Below, piece after piece: positions 1-11,546 of a DNA stretch of 64,000 nt (the first letter of the stretch is position 1; every line of letters starts with the position of its first letter). The position numbers and the translations under genes were made by a program. The DNA is from Xanthostigma xanthostigma (Eukaryota; Arthropoda; Insecta; Raphidioptera; Raphidiidae), in NCBI GenBank assembly GCA_963575645.1, contig OY754475.1, forward strand, positions 21,428,509 to 21,492,508. Reading direction: 5' to 3'. The notes beneath the pieces were generated by a model. It was given only the letters and a program-made list of their open reading frames with translations, was not told the DNA's origin and did not search any database.

Positions 1-175
1 CGTTTTGGAAGGGACTTGCATTAAAAATCCGTTCTTAGTGGGTGTCTACATCGAGAAAGGCGTATAACTATGCCAAATTTCAAGTCAGTCGGGCGTATAG
101 CTTTGGAGATCTTGTGATGAGACAGTCAGTCTGTCAGTGAATAGTATTTCGATTATATATTAAACAACTGGATGT
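1..175. repeat. Dispersed repeat fragment (LINE/SINE-like 3' tail)
   Basis: The text resembles the segment at 32695-32875: an 'aaaatccgttcttag'-type start, then 'tgccaaatttcaa', then a run of cagtcagt motifs. Two similar copies in one window show a dispersed repeat. The family was not identified; such tails are common behind RTE/CR1-like elements in Lepidoptera. The left end is cut by the window edge. Confidence 0.5.
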
Positions 176-718
176 GTTTTCGAAAAACGGGAACGAGATC
201 CTGTTCTTTATATCGAACATTTGAAACTAATGTCGCGAAACTATAGCCCTGGAGGGCTGGACTCTTTAAAGAGAATACGTAAAAATATTTGTGATTTTAG
301 CAATAAGTATTTAAATCATTGCCTTGTTCTATTCTTGTAATTATTGCCTTCAGTTCTAAAATGTTTTTCGATTTGAATGTGTTATACTGTCATTTTTTAA
401 AGTGACGCATAATATTGTAAAAAATCTATTTCTGTTTTTAAATAGTTGTTAATAATGATGTTCTACAACTTAGAAAGATCTTTTTGTTGATATAGTATTT
501 TTGGATTATTAAACTATTTTCTTACAACTTATTTAGATTCTCGTGTTTGGTGGCATGAACTTTCCTTACGTTTTTAGAATCAAGTTTTATGTTGATTTTT
601 TAACAACGAAAGAATCAATTTTTCTAGTACAAAAATTTTAAAACTACGCTAGCTAACGTAACGACGTAAGAAATAATATTTATCTTTGTTAAACCTCGTA
701 GTTCAGTAATTAATGTTT
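176..718. other. Gene-free A+T-rich stretch
   Basis: No open frame with recognisable coding character and no clear repeat is seen. It is the likely promoter region of the first zinc-finger gene, because the relic 5' exon follows at 719. Confidence 0.4.
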
Positions 719-745
719 ATAAAAGGTGCCTCCATTCACGTAAGT
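719..745 (+). promoter_or_regulatory. Relic ZAD exon-1 end with splice donor (non-coding 5' exon)
   Basis: This stretch aligns with the last 21 nt of ZAD exon 1 plus its donor (consensus ATGAAGTGTGCTCCCGTTCA, then GTAAGT). Here GTGCCTCCATTCAC is followed by the donor GTAAGT at 740-745. No ZAD coding sequence survives upstream. A matching acceptor AG lies at 991-992, just before the start codon at 1004. It probably acts as the donor of a non-coding first exon. Confidence 0.6.
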
Positions 746-1003
746 TAATACAGACGTTTTCAATCATGATTTGAAACAGTTACATGTTAAAGGAGACATT
801 AAAATGTCGAACATTTTGACTCGTTGTAAGATTATTTTTTGAATTGCATTGTTTGTTATATTTAATAGTGTAAATTACTTATAAAATCATTGTTTGCATA
901 AAAAGTATCTCGATATCAAAGAACTAATAAAAAAATTGTCATCTAAAATTGATTTGTGTACAACTTTTTCAATTCTTAACACCCTGTTTTAGTTGAAGCA
1001 ATA

Positions 1004-2194
1004 ATGGAATCTGATTATTCAAAACAAGTATCAGTGGATCCTGAAATCCCATTAAAATACGAAATTAAAAAAGAAGACACTACAATATCAACAGATTATA
1101 AGCCTTTGAACAGTATCGAAACAGTTTGGTTAAAAACTGCTGAACAAGTTTCGATAAAAACTGAAAATGTTGATGAAGAATTCAAGATTAAAGAAGAACC
1201 GGCGGACGACGATTCAGTATATCAAAACGTTGCTGAAACAAATGAATATTCAGTTGTTAAGCATGAATATGATGATACCGATGTGAAGTTGGAAACAGAT
1301 GCCAATATATTCAGCAACGGTAACGATTTTACAGATATACAAGATCACTTCATATTAACACACGGTCCCAATGAACACGAGGAGGTTAATGTACCCAAAG
1401 CACAGGAAAACAGCATCAAGATTACAAAATTGGTTTACTGTGACGTTTGCAATAAGTCTTTCACAAGATCTAGTAGCTTGGCTAACCACAAACGATTACA
1501 TACCGGCAAGAAACTATACAAATGTGAATTTTGTAATAACGTTTTTTCTCAATTGTCGAACTTAAAAAAACACAGACTACAACATACTGGTGAGAAACCG
1601 TTTCAGTGCGATATATGCCTCAAGGGTTTCACACGATCAAGTAGCTTGAGGGATCATAAATTTTTACATACCGGTGAGAAACCGTATAAGTGCAAGTCTT
1701 GCGATAGTAGTTTTACTCAGTTCTCGAACCTGCACAAACACGAACTGCAACATACTGGTGAGAAACCGTACCAGTGTGACGTTTGCAATAAGTTTTTCAC
1801 GCGGTCACGTAATTTGACAGATCACAAACGAATACACACTGGCGAAAAACCGTATAAGTGTAATTTATGTAATAAAAGTTTTACTCAGATGTCTAACGTA
1901 AAAAAACATCAATTGCAACATACCGGTGAGAAACCTTTTAAGTGCGACACTTGCAACAAGTGTTTCACGCGATCGAGTACCTTGAATGATCATAAACTTT
2001 TACATACCGGTGAGAGACCGTATAAGTGCAGCTCTTGTGATAATCGTTTTATTCAGCTATCTAACTTAAAAAAACACGAACTTAAGCATACCGGTGAGAA
2101 ACCGCATCAGTGTGATATTTGCAAGAAATGTTTCACCCGTTCAAACTATTTACGTGTACATGTTTTACAACATGCTCAGGAAAAGCTGGAATAA
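1004..2194 (+). CDS. C2H2 zinc-finger protein, 9 fingers, ZAD-less
   Basis: A 396-residue probable nuclear DNA-binding regulator. Residues 1-145 are acidic and carry the cluster's shared leader motifs: IETVWLK, IKTE, IKEEPADDD and VKLE. Nine canonical C-x2-C-x12-H-x3-H fingers run from about residue 146 to 390 with TGEKP linkers. Fingers alternate between two types: odd ones have FTRSSSL-like helices and even ones FTQLSNL-like helices, so the array grew by copying a two-finger unit. The ATG at 1004 (MESD) follows a good acceptor at 991-992 and begins like other ZAD-less genes here. The coding part is one exon; an upstream non-coding exon is inferred at 719-739. Family and fold are certain; the DNA target is unknown. 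Confidence 0.93.
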   Translation: MESDYSKQVSVDPEIPLKYEIKKEDTTISTDYKPLNSIETVWLKTAEQVSIKTENVDEEFKIKEEPADDDSVYQNVAETNEYSVVKHEYDDTDVKLETDANIFSNGNDFTDIQDHFILTHGPNEHEEVNVPKAQENSIKITKLVYCDVCNKSFTRSSSLANHKRLHTGKKLYKCEFCNNVFSQLSNLKKHRLQHTGEKPFQCDICLKGFTRSSSLRDHKFLHTGEKPYKCKSCDSSFTQFSNLHKHELQHTGEKPYQCDVCNKFFTRSRNLTDHKRIHTGEKPYKCNLCNKSFTQMSNVKKHQLQHTGEKPFKCDTCNKCFTRSSTLNDHKLLHTGERPYKCSSCDNRFIQLSNLKKHELKHTGEKPHQCDICKKCFTRSNYLRVHVLQHAQEKLE

Positions 2195-3192
2195 CGGATG
2201 GTTTTAGGAAGACCCCTATAAATTAGTTACTTTTCATGTCTGTACTGTCAGATATACAAATATATACTTATTATGAAGTGAAAATCAGGTATTTTATTAC
2301 GAAATACGTGAAAAAAAATGCAGTATGTGTTTTGTTTGTAATATTATCATTAGAATGACTTAACACTCACTAAATCGCTCGTTATAACACTATGTCAGTG
2401 CTCGTGATAATCCTTTTCATTACAAACAAGATACATAAATTTTATTTATTTATTTACAAGTCTCCTTTTATTGCACAAATTGAGGTATACAAAAAAAATG
2501 TGTATAAAGAATACTTCTTACTAGAACGAACTCTATTATAGTTGCAGGTTGGACTTATTTAGCAGGCGCGGATCACAGATTTTGTGAAGGGCTCAATATT
2601 TTGTTTTAATTTTTTATATTTATTTAAAAATCGAGAATGACAACGTAAATATATTTGAATGCATTTTGATTTTGGGGGGTCAAAGTCTCAACTGCCTGGC
2701 TGAATTTTTTTCAAGCTACAAGAAACACATTACTATTCAAAATTCAAACTTTCAACAGACAGCACCGATGCTGATGGTCTCAGTTGTTTAGCGTCTATAA
2801 TCTAAGGCAGTGTCGAACTTGAGATTTATTATTTTTATTTATTATTAAACAAAGAAATGGTGTAAAAAATATGTTAATAAAATAAAACTAACATTTCACA
2901 ACAATAAAATAAAACTAACATTTCACAACGTTACAAAAGCTACATTTTGTTTTCATTACGTTTTCTGTACAAGGCTGTTACGCAAAAGTTTACTACTGTC
3001 TAAAACTTAGTGGTACTCAAACATTTTCAAGACAGTTGCAATGGGCTGGGACCATTTTTTGTTGAAAGTACGACAAATTAAAAATTAATATTGTTTAATG
3101 GTGTAAAACACATCATAGTAAAATAAACAATTAGTGTCAATATATAATTCATAACAGTTCTCAATTTGTGTGGATTATTGTTCAAACCGGAT
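2195..3192. other. Intergenic, A+T-rich, with a small tandem duplication
   Basis: This is the 3' flank of the first gene. At about 2879-2929 a roughly 25-bp segment containing aactaacatttcacaac is repeated twice in tandem. Near 2777 the text ctcagttgtttagcgtctat matches a motif seen again near 16690 (reverse) and 51215. No coding signal is seen. Confidence 0.4.
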
Positions 3193-3219
3193 ATGACATG
3201 TGCTTCCGTAAATGTAAAT
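3193..3219 (+). promoter_or_regulatory. Relic ZAD exon-1 end with splice donor
   Basis: ATGACATGTGCTTCCG is followed by a GTAAAT donor. The ATGACATGTGC part is identical to the end of the ZAD exon of the gene at 22326 (codons for MTCAPVQ). It lies 0.5 kb upstream of the gene at 3721. The matching acceptor is uncertain; an AG at 3680-3681 is a candidate. Confidence 0.55.
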
Positions 3220-3720
3220 AAAGCAGGACTTGATTTAATTTTTTTAATATTACCGTCGCTTCATTGGTTTACATCGGATGTGTAATTTCAAAGCACCGAT
3301 TTAAACTTCAAATTTTTGTTTGTACTTATGCCTTAGCGGTTAGGTGTGATGGCGTAATCGAAACATATGTTTAAAATTTTGAACTCTGATCACGGATTTA
3401 TAAAATTTGATAAATAATACGATAATTCAAGCAGATATAAAAAAACAGGTTCTTTGAAATACGTTGTCTTAGAATACTGTTTTTTTTTTATATTTCCGCT
3501 CCGCACACTACAGTTCGACAAATATAAAATAAGGTCAAGCTTTTACGTACAAACTTGCGTTTAAAATACTTTTAATACTTATTTTAATCGTCTAAATAAC
3601 TGGTTATAAAATATTAAACAACAATAACAAAATTTCAACACTGCAAGATATGTACAGTGTGTCAAAAATTTGAGTTAGCAGTGATTCATAATAAATAAAT
3701 TTAAAAATTGAACTCTTAAA

Positions 3721-4605
3721 ATGGACGCCGCGTCAACCGATCCTGAAAATTCCGACACAAACGTGAGCGAAAATCAACCGACAGACGAGGGCTGCGTAAA
3801 ATCGGAAGCTTTTCATAATGTCGAAACAGTATGGTTAAAAAACGCCGAAGAAAAACACGAGTTTCTGAACATCACTGATCTATTGCAAGTGAATATTAAG
3901 GAAGAACCATCGGACGACAGTTTGTACCAAACAAATGAAAATCAAGGCAGTGAAGGTGAAGCTGAAACAAATGAGAGTTCATACAGCAAACCGGAACACG
4001 ATGGTACCGACATGAAGTTTGAACTTTCGGACAGCGAACTGCTAGCAAATAAAAACAAATCGCGCAAATGTGACATTTGTCAGAAAAGATTCACGTATTT
4101 CAGCCAATTAGAGAAACACATAAGATCGCATACGGGCGATAAACCTTTTCAGTGTGAAATTTGTAACAAGAGCTTCACGCAGTTGAGCAATTTAAAATCT
4201 CACAAAATAACACACACAAACGAAAGGCCGCATCAATGTGAAATTTGCAGCATGTCTTTTAGCCAATCGAGTCATTTGAAATCGCATAAATTAACGCATA
4301 CCGGTGAGAAACCATTTCAATGTGAAATTTGTAACAAATGTTTCAAGTTGTCGAGCATTTTAAAGAGGCACAGAAAGGTGCATATCGACATAAAATCGTA
4401 TCAGTGTGACATTTGCCACGGATATTTCAAATATTTGGATAATTTAAGAAAACACAAACTTATACACACTGGCGCGAAACCGTTTCAATGTGACGTTTGT
4501 CACAAGCGTTTCACGCAATTAAGTTCTTTAAAAACACACAAAACTTCTCACTGTAGTAAAAGAAATATTAAATGCGACGTGTGCAACGATGATTTTACTG
4601 CATGA
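3721..4605 (+). CDS. C2H2 zinc-finger protein, 6 fingers plus a truncated seventh
   Basis: A 294-residue protein with the cluster's acidic leader (VETVWLK and NIKEEPSDDS in residues 1-115). Six complete fingers run from about residue 117 to 277. A seventh finger ends after its first half (CDVCNDDFTA, then stop). Fingers 1-4 use C-x-I-C knuckles (CDIC/CEIC), and the linkers are partly degenerate (TNERP, IDIKS). The start ATG gives MDAA, similar to the MDA start region near 45560. Sequence after the stop still holds battered finger text to about 4964, so the original protein was longer and its 3' end is decaying. It may still be functional with six fingers. Confidence 0.85.
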   Translation: MDAASTDPENSDTNVSENQPTDEGCVKSEAFHNVETVWLKNAEEKHEFLNITDLLQVNIKEEPSDDSLYQTNENQGSEGEAETNESSYSKPEHDGTDMKFELSDSELLANKNKSRKCDICQKRFTYFSQLEKHIRSHTGDKPFQCEICNKSFTQLSNLKSHKITHTNERPHQCEICSMSFSQSSHLKSHKLTHTGEKPFQCEICNKCFKLSSILKRHRKVHIDIKSYQCDICHGYFKYLDNLRKHKLIHTGAKPFQCDVCHKRFTQLSSLKTHKTSHCSKRNIKCDVCNDDFTA

Positions 4606-4964
4606 AATTATTTAGAGCAGCGCAAATCAATACATACTGGTGAGAAACCGGCGTGACGTTTGTCATGAAGATTTTACTTTGTCAATTTATTTTTTAATTA
4701 AAAAAATCAACGCATAAATGAAAAACCGTTTCAGTGCAGTCTGCGCAGTCAACTATTTCAAATATCCGCAAACGAGAATATAGATGGTTTTTTACGATTG
4801 ACCAATTAACAGACACGCTGTATATAAATTGGTGGGCGATTATAATAACTGTAGCGAACTATGTACAAAAGCATAAACTAATACATACCAATGACAAACC
4901 GTATATATTTATGACAACTGCAATAGAAGATTTAGTTATTAATAAATATATGTCAATGCACTAG
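4606..4964 (+). pseudogene. Decayed 3' finger remnants of the gene at 3721
   Basis: After the premature stop, recognisable linker text (catactggtgagaaaccg near 4632, aaaaaccgtttcagtg near 4720, cataaactaatacatacc near 4870) continues in changing frames with stops and indels. These are two to three former fingers of the gene upstream. A polyadenylation signal AATAAA at 5096-5101 follows. Confidence 0.75.
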
Positions 4965-5352
4965 TTATTATACTACTTTTATAAACAATTTTTATCATAT
5001 TTGTTAAAAATAATAAGTAAACATTTTTTTTTGTGTATCTATTTTGAAGTAGAGCATTGTATAATTTTTTTTTTTGTATTCGATTGCTATAGATAAATAA
5101 AATTTGTATTTAAACTTGTTTCTGTTTTTACATCCGGTAATCAAAATGACACAATCTTTCCCGTTATTCCGAAAATTCAAATTTTCTAATGTCCTCGAAG
5201 ATTATGATTTAAGTACATTTGGGGAATAATCGAATGATTATTAACAACGAAAGGTTACTACTCAAATGATTATATAATCGAATGATAATAATAATGTTCG
5301 TGCTATGCGTGAATTATTGTTTCAACTCTCGAATGAATTTATTTTCCAAAAC

Positions 5353-5850
5353 TCATGTATACAGGGTGTCCCACGACATGAGTGCCATAGGTTGGGACTG
5401 TGTTGATGGGGTGATTTCAAGTAAAAAATGTCTAATGAACATATATACCCATACGCTATCCTAACTGAGCTAGAAGCATTTGAAATTTTAGATAAGTAGT
5501 TGTAGGAATTCCCTACTAATTAAAAAACCATTTAAAAAGAAATCGCTTTATTGAATTAGTTGCTCAAAATGTCCACCCAGTTGCTGTATACATAGTCTAG
5601 CTCTTCTTAGAATTGAAGTGGTAGCTCTGCGAATAAATACTAATGGTGATTCACAGCCACCTGGTCTTTTTAATAATACCAAAACCAACAGCCGAACCTA
5701 ATACCTGCATTTGTGGGGTTACTTATCTAAAATTTCAAATGCTTCTAGCTCAGTTAGGATAGCGTTCCGGGTATATGTTCATTAAACATTTTTGACTTTA
5801 AATCACCACATCAGGCTATGGCAGTCATGTCGTGGGACACACTGTATATT
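5353..5850. mobile_element. Inverted-repeat element (MITE-like) with a transposase scrap
   Basis: The left arm from about 5353 (tacagggtgtcccacgacat) reappears inverted at the right end (to about 5849), and the pairing extends inward for about 140 bp per arm, including an inner block 'gagctagaagcatttgaaat'. The termini are flanked by TA. Between the arms, the reverse strand at about 5545-5600 reads RLCIQQLGGHFEQL, which resembles the C-terminal end of insect Tc1/mariner-like transposases. I infer a non-autonomous remnant; the family is uncertain. Confidence 0.7.
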
Positions 5851-6039
5851 GTGTCATGAAATTCACAGTATACCTACATATTTTCAAGTGCTGTAGGGTA
5901 AACACAACTATAGGCCGGATTGCAGAAAGCGTCAGAAATGTTTGTTATAACAATTAGATATTTCTTCATAAGAAAAGCAAAGTAGAACTTTTTTTAAACT
6001 TTTAATAACACTCGTGATCACCTAAGTGCAGATAATAAT
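5851..6039. other. Gene-free spacer
   Basis: No coding or repeat signal is recognised between the inverted-repeat element and the repeated segments that follow. Confidence 0.3.
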
Positions 6040-8345
6040 AGAAATGAGTTGTTTCTGACAACCATAGGCACGAATTGCGCCCTAAAGAAGGAAAACCAAC
6101 TTAAAATTTAAAAAAAAACCTTAAGGTTGTTGAGAAGAATCACTTTTGATTACGACAAAATATTATAAATTTTCATTTCGTAACAAAATATGTGTACATT
6201 TTAGTTAATACAAATAATTGCATTTTTAAACAAAATTAACAATGAATAGAATAGAATAGAACTTTATTATGGCGGAGTTCAGTCGGAACTGATCTTCCAC
6301 TCAACCATTATTAACATCACAAAAATCATAAATGATAGATACATATAAATGAAATGACAATAATATCAAAATTGAAAAATTGACATTGTGTATATATACA
6401 TAATAGGTATAGGTATAATAACAAAATAAATAGATATCTGATATACTAATGGATAATTATACAAAAGTTTTACTTATATAATATTTTTAATTTCTGTTTA
6501 AAAGTGCTGGGCTTATGTTCAATGATTTGATTAACAATGATTGTTATTATTCAAAATGTGGTCGAAAATCATAGATGTTTTAATACAAATACACCTAAAA
6601 CAAAACAGAAAGATTAACCAAAATAAATAACTTCATGTTAGGATTTATTCAAGCGTCAACACTCACTTTTCAAAGAATTCAATGATAAAAGCTCAATAGC
6701 TTGCTGATATACAAATAAAATCATAGACGTTTTAATACAGATACACCTAAAACAGAACAGAGGATTAACCTAAAAAAATAACTTAATATTAAGATTAATT
6801 TAAGCGTCGACACTCACTTTTCAAAGAGCCTAATGACAAAAGCTCAAATCTTAAGAAATTTAAATAAATCAAAATACTAATAATTTGAAAGGGCATTATT
6901 TCCTTTTTAACTTTTTTGACACAGCGTTTATTTATTTATTGCTGCGACAAAATATTGCCTTTGGGAACGCTTCAAAGTAAAGCGAGCCCTTGGTACCGAC
7001 CTCCATAAGATACTTCCATTCTGATATGATCGCATGGCGTGCATCGCCCCTCGTACCAACCTTGCCTCTCCGAAAAAGTGCCAAAGAAGTCAAAAAGACA
7101 AAACATATCCCAAATGCTTGTCTACAAAAAAATTTAAATGCTTTTAGTTCAAAAAGAATCCTAACGATAGATCGAAACAAAACACTAACAATTAAAAAAA
7201 ATCGCTACGAAACACGCTGCACGTTTCATTTCGTAATAAAATAAAATCTGTATACCTACATTTTAAAGTTATTACAAGTCATTATATTTTTAAACAATAT
7301 TAACAAATAACATGTTGTTATTCTTCTTCGGAGAGCTAGTTTTAAGTTGATTTCATTTTCATTTTAGAATTAATGTTGCATTGGTCGAAGAACAATGATT
7401 GTCATTATTCAAAATTTGGTCGAAAATCGTGGACGTTTTAATACAAATATACCTAAAACAAAACAAAGATTAACCTAAATGAATAACTTCGTATTAAGAT
7501 TTATTTAAGCGTCGACACTCACTTTCGAAAGAACTCAATGACAAAAGCTTAAAAGCTCGCTCATACAGAAAACATTTAAATGAATAAAAATACTCAAGAT
7601 GTTATTTCGTTTTTAACCTTTTTGACACATTTATTTATTACTGTGACAAAATATTGCCTTTGGGAACGCTTCCAAGTAAAGCGAGCCCTTGGTACCGACC
7701 TCCATAAGATGCTTCCATTCTGATACGATCGCATGGCGTGCATCGCCCCTCGTACCAGCCTTGCCTCTCCGAGAAAAGTGTCAAAAAAGTCAAAAAGATT
7801 AAACATCTTCCAAATGCTTGTCTACACAAAAATTTAAAAAATGAATCCTAACGATAGATCGAATAAAAACACTGACTATTAAAAAAAAATCGCTATCATG
7901 AGGAAATAGTTAGAATTTTAATTAACACGGTTAGCGGAACGTACGTAGAGAAAAAAGAGATCTGGTGTTTTGTAGTTATTATTTACACAAAACAAGAATC
8001 TAAATTTAAGGATGCGTTGACAATAATTTGTAAGCGTCGACACTTTTGTTTAAAAATGAAATTAATAAACAAGAAATACTTACAAACAATTTGAATATTC
8101 GAACCACTTTTTATCGCGAACGATTTCTTTTTGCACTGCACTGAAATAAAATCACAAAACTCGCGAAAAGTAAAAATGTAAAATTAATTAAAATTGAGCT
8201 GAACTTATGAAATCTAACATGCAGCCCTATGCCCCCCGAAGGTGCGACTAATGTTGTTTTTGGTCGTTTCTGACAACAACAGACACGAGTCGCGTCCTGA
8301 GGGAGGAAAACCAACACCAAACACAAAAAATAATACACAATATTA
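6040..8345. repeat. Two rearranged copies of a compound repeat
   Basis: Blocks recur in direct orientation. A 'gttattattcaaaatgtggtcg' block and its continuation lie at 6535-6720, again partly at 6721-6870, and at 7389-7560. A 'ggaacgcttc..aagtaaagcgagcccttggtaccgacctc' block lies at 6965-7190 and 7665-7860. A 'gtttctgacaac...gaggaaaaccaac' block lies at 6046-6110 and 8268-8320. A 'tttcatttcgtaa' block lies at about 6172 and 7225. An (atagaa)n tract starts near 6245. The short open frames here come from the repeats and are not genes. The element class is unknown. Confidence 0.6.
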
Positions 8346-9631
8346 CATCGGGATCGATTCACGGAGGGCCTACAATTTCGATTAACGACTGAGATACGAG
8401 ATTCGAACATACGAATATATTAACTGCTTTTATACGAATAATTAATAATTCAAAAGTTACTCTGAAATTAATTCTGATATTGATTATAGATTATACCCTG
8501 ACAAAAATGTTATAAGGAGTAGAAAATTTTATATTATAAAAAAAATTACCTACTGATCAAATTTCTATACTGTTAAAATAATAAAAAATGAAAAAATTGA
8601 TTTGAATGAAATTTCAATTAATTAAATTTAGCTAAATTTCACGGAGAACTTCTAAGGGACAATATATGTTGATTGTTGAATCGTTGACCAGAAAACCACT
8701 CAACACTGAATGGTTTTCAGTTGGGCAGATCGAGGCTGCGCTCGTTGGACGTTGTTTCGGCATTTTTTTCGTAAAACCATTGCTATAAGTTTTCACCTAA
8801 CAGTTTATTTATCGAAACGTAATTAAGTTAAATATTACCATCTAGAAAATACCATTTGGCCCACAATGATATTTTTTCAAGTGCTTATATATTAGCACGT
8901 TTTTGTATTTAGCACAAATTATGAATTTCGATTGATTCTTTATGATTTTGCGAAGTCTAATACAAATTTGATTAAATTTGGAAAAAAATTACTGTTTAAA
9001 AAAACACCTAAGAACAAAAAAGTACCGAAAACAAACGTCAAAAAACTGAAAAAAAAATCATCAGAGCGAAATGAGAGTAGTGATTAGTTAGACTCTTTGT
9101 CTGTGAAAAGCCTAAATCCACAAAGCCCTACGCACGGAACGCAAAACAACCTTCGCCCTTCACAGCAGGCCTCGGTCCTCGCTCTGGTCTCAACAGCTGT
9201 ATACATTTATTGATGTGACTGGACTTACAACTGTTGCGACAGGACGTAAGCCCGCTGTTCGAACTAGATTGCCGGACTACTTTTTTTGTAAGGCTATTTT
9301 TAGTAGCGTTACAAACCAAGTAATCCTAAGACTAAATCCCTAGGTGCGGTCCAACGCGGATGTCCTATTGGGATATGGACCGCGGAAAGCGCAGCTAGCT
9401 AAAAAATAACGACAGTGCACGACGTACCTGGTGTCTTAGCAACATTGCATGCGAAGACAGACGGCACGCCGTACACCTAAATCCAATAACAAAAAATATA
9501 CATGTGTCATATGTGTGTCCCTAAAATTCGCGATACGCAGAAATCCACTGGGGAAATTCGACCACCTTAACGCTCCTGACGCGATGGAGGCTAGACCTTA
9601 ACCCCAACAAAGCACAGCGACCTTTCCTTCT
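8346..9631. other. Gene-free region
   Basis: No convincing gene. Frames such as the minus-strand one at 8111-8410 have no family features. Base composition is less A+T-rich at 9120-9640. Confidence 0.35.
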
Positions 9632-10160
9632 GGAAAACACAACCGATTTTCACTAAGAAAAACACAGCACTTCGATTGTCACAATGGAAAACACGACAAG
9701 TGCGATTTTCACAGAGGAAAACACAGCACTTCGATTTTCACAATAGAAAACACGACAAGAGCGATTTTCACAGCGGAAAACACGGCACTTCGATTTTCAC
9801 AATAGAAAACACGACAAGTGCGATTTTCACAGAGGAAAACACAGCACTTCGATTTTCACAATAGAAAACACGACAAGAGGGATTTTCACAGCGGAAAACA
9901 CAGCACTTCGATTTTCACAATAGAAAACACGACAAATGCGATTTTCACAGAGGAAAACACAGCACTTCGATTTTCACAATAGAAAACACGACAAGAGCGA
10001 TTTTCACAGCGGAAAACACGGCACTTCGATTTTCACAATAGAAAACACGACAAGTGCGATTTTCACAGAGGAAAACACAGCACCTCGATTTTCACATTAG
10101 AAAACACGACAAGTGCGATTTTTACTACGGAAAACACAGTTAACACGATTTTCACGGTGG
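9632..10160. repeat. Minisatellite, 29/30-bp half-units in a higher-order pattern
   Basis: About 18 half-units start with gaaaacac and contain cgattttcaca. Two kinds alternate: one with agcacttcg...aata (29 bp) and one with gacaagtgcg...agag or gacaagagcg...agcg (30 bp). The second kind itself alternates, so the full order is A-B-A-C with a period of about 118 bp, repeated about four times. Edge units are degenerate. The open frame inside it is a by-product of the repeat. Confidence 0.9.
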
Positions 10161-11287
10161 AAGGTACAGCTATTGACTTTCGCTTGGAAGCTAAGGCAGT
10201 CTCGATCGAGCCAAGACCTAAAATCTCAACCGCGGACATCATAGCAGGTGGTCTACTAACCGCGCTGTCCTATCCGACCTGCACGCGTAAGGACAAAAGT
10301 TGGCCGAACCGCGCCCTACAGCTACCCTAACATCTAACGTTCCCAAATGGAACCTCTGTGGAAAGAAACCCTAAACACAGCAGTGCAAACAATCAAAACG
10401 CCCTCCCTACATATTTCATCGAAGTCTACAGGTTACAGTTAAACTGCTGCAATAGCCCTAAAGCTAACGATAAACGAAAAATTATGAATGGTTGTGTTAA
10501 GGCCACTTGCACCAACAGCGATTAACCAGTTTATGAGAATTTAATCGTTGATATTTGAACATTTGGATTTTTAACATTAAAAAATTAAACTGAATGTGAG
10601 ATATTTAAAATGATATTAACAAAAAAAAAAACATATCTTCGCGAGACAGTTATTTGAAGTTAAGTAAGCAATTGTTGTAATATTATTGTCGTAGTCTGAA
10701 CTGCAGCTATTGGTGAAAGCGGCCATTGTATGATGAAGTCGCCCATTTTGTACCGCATTAGAATTTTTCTAAAATAATTCAAATTCCGTTGTTGAAATTT
10801 AAATTAAAACTAGACATAAATGCGACACAAAATAGGTAACAAAAAATATTTACATAAATATATCATATAAACAAAAAAAAAATGCATCTCACAACATTCC
10901 AAATTGAGTGGATTTTTACCACCACAAAATAAGACACGTTGTGTTTTACATTTACAATACAATTTTTAAAAAGGAGTCCCTAAAAGGCAACAAATTTGAA
11001 AGATTTTAATTTTACCTATAATAAGAAAGTTAAAACGCGACCGCGAAAATGTGATCCCGATTAAAATATAAAAAATATGTTAAAAGTCATAACTGAAGAC
11101 TGAAGTTTCATTGATTCTTTTTTAAACTTTCGAATCATTATTATTGATTCGTACTTCATTCAAACACATTTAAACAGTCTTGAAATTATAAAACTTCTAT
11201 CAGTGATAACTTTTCTCTGTCACGTGAGCTTCTAACAATTCTGGATGTCCAAAACCCCTAAAAGAGTCAACTTTAAATCACAATAAA
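10161..11287. other. Gene-free region
   Basis: The first 300 bp resemble the sequence flanking the minisatellite on its left in composition. The rest is A+T-rich with no recognised feature. Confidence 0.3.
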
Positions 11288-11487
11288 TACGGGAGTAGGG
11301 TTGCCAGATGTCTTTTTGTTGTTAATTTTGTAACAAAACTGTGATTCAATATTAAACAAAAATTAATAAACAACTTTAATACGAACACAACAGAGATTTT
11401 TTATTATAAAAAGGTATGTTTGGCTTTTAATAAATTTTAGGCTCTTTTGCAATTTGTATTTTATGGTCTGGCAACCTTATACGGGAG
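11288..11487. mobile_element. hAT-type MITE with 8-bp target duplication
   Basis: The element spans 11296-11479 (184 bp). Its terminal inverted repeats are TAGGGTTGCCAGA on the left and, read from the other end, TAAGGTTGCCAGA. A perfect 8-bp direct repeat TACGGGAG flanks it at 11288-11295 and 11480-11487. An 8-bp duplication with NAGGGTTGCC-like ends is characteristic of hAT elements. There is no coding capacity. Confidence 0.85.
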
Positions 11488-11546
11488 GGCTTTTGTTGAC
11501 TCCAGCTCACTGTAACAGGATAAATAAATAAAAACAAGCCACTCAC

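Noticed and set aside
8111-8410. 99-residue minus-strand frame
   Set aside because: No recognisable domain, and part overlaps a repeated block (8268-8320).
9676-9864. 62-residue open frame MSQWKTRQVRF...
   Set aside because: Translation of the 29/30-bp minisatellite; the frame lasts only because the repeat lacks stops.
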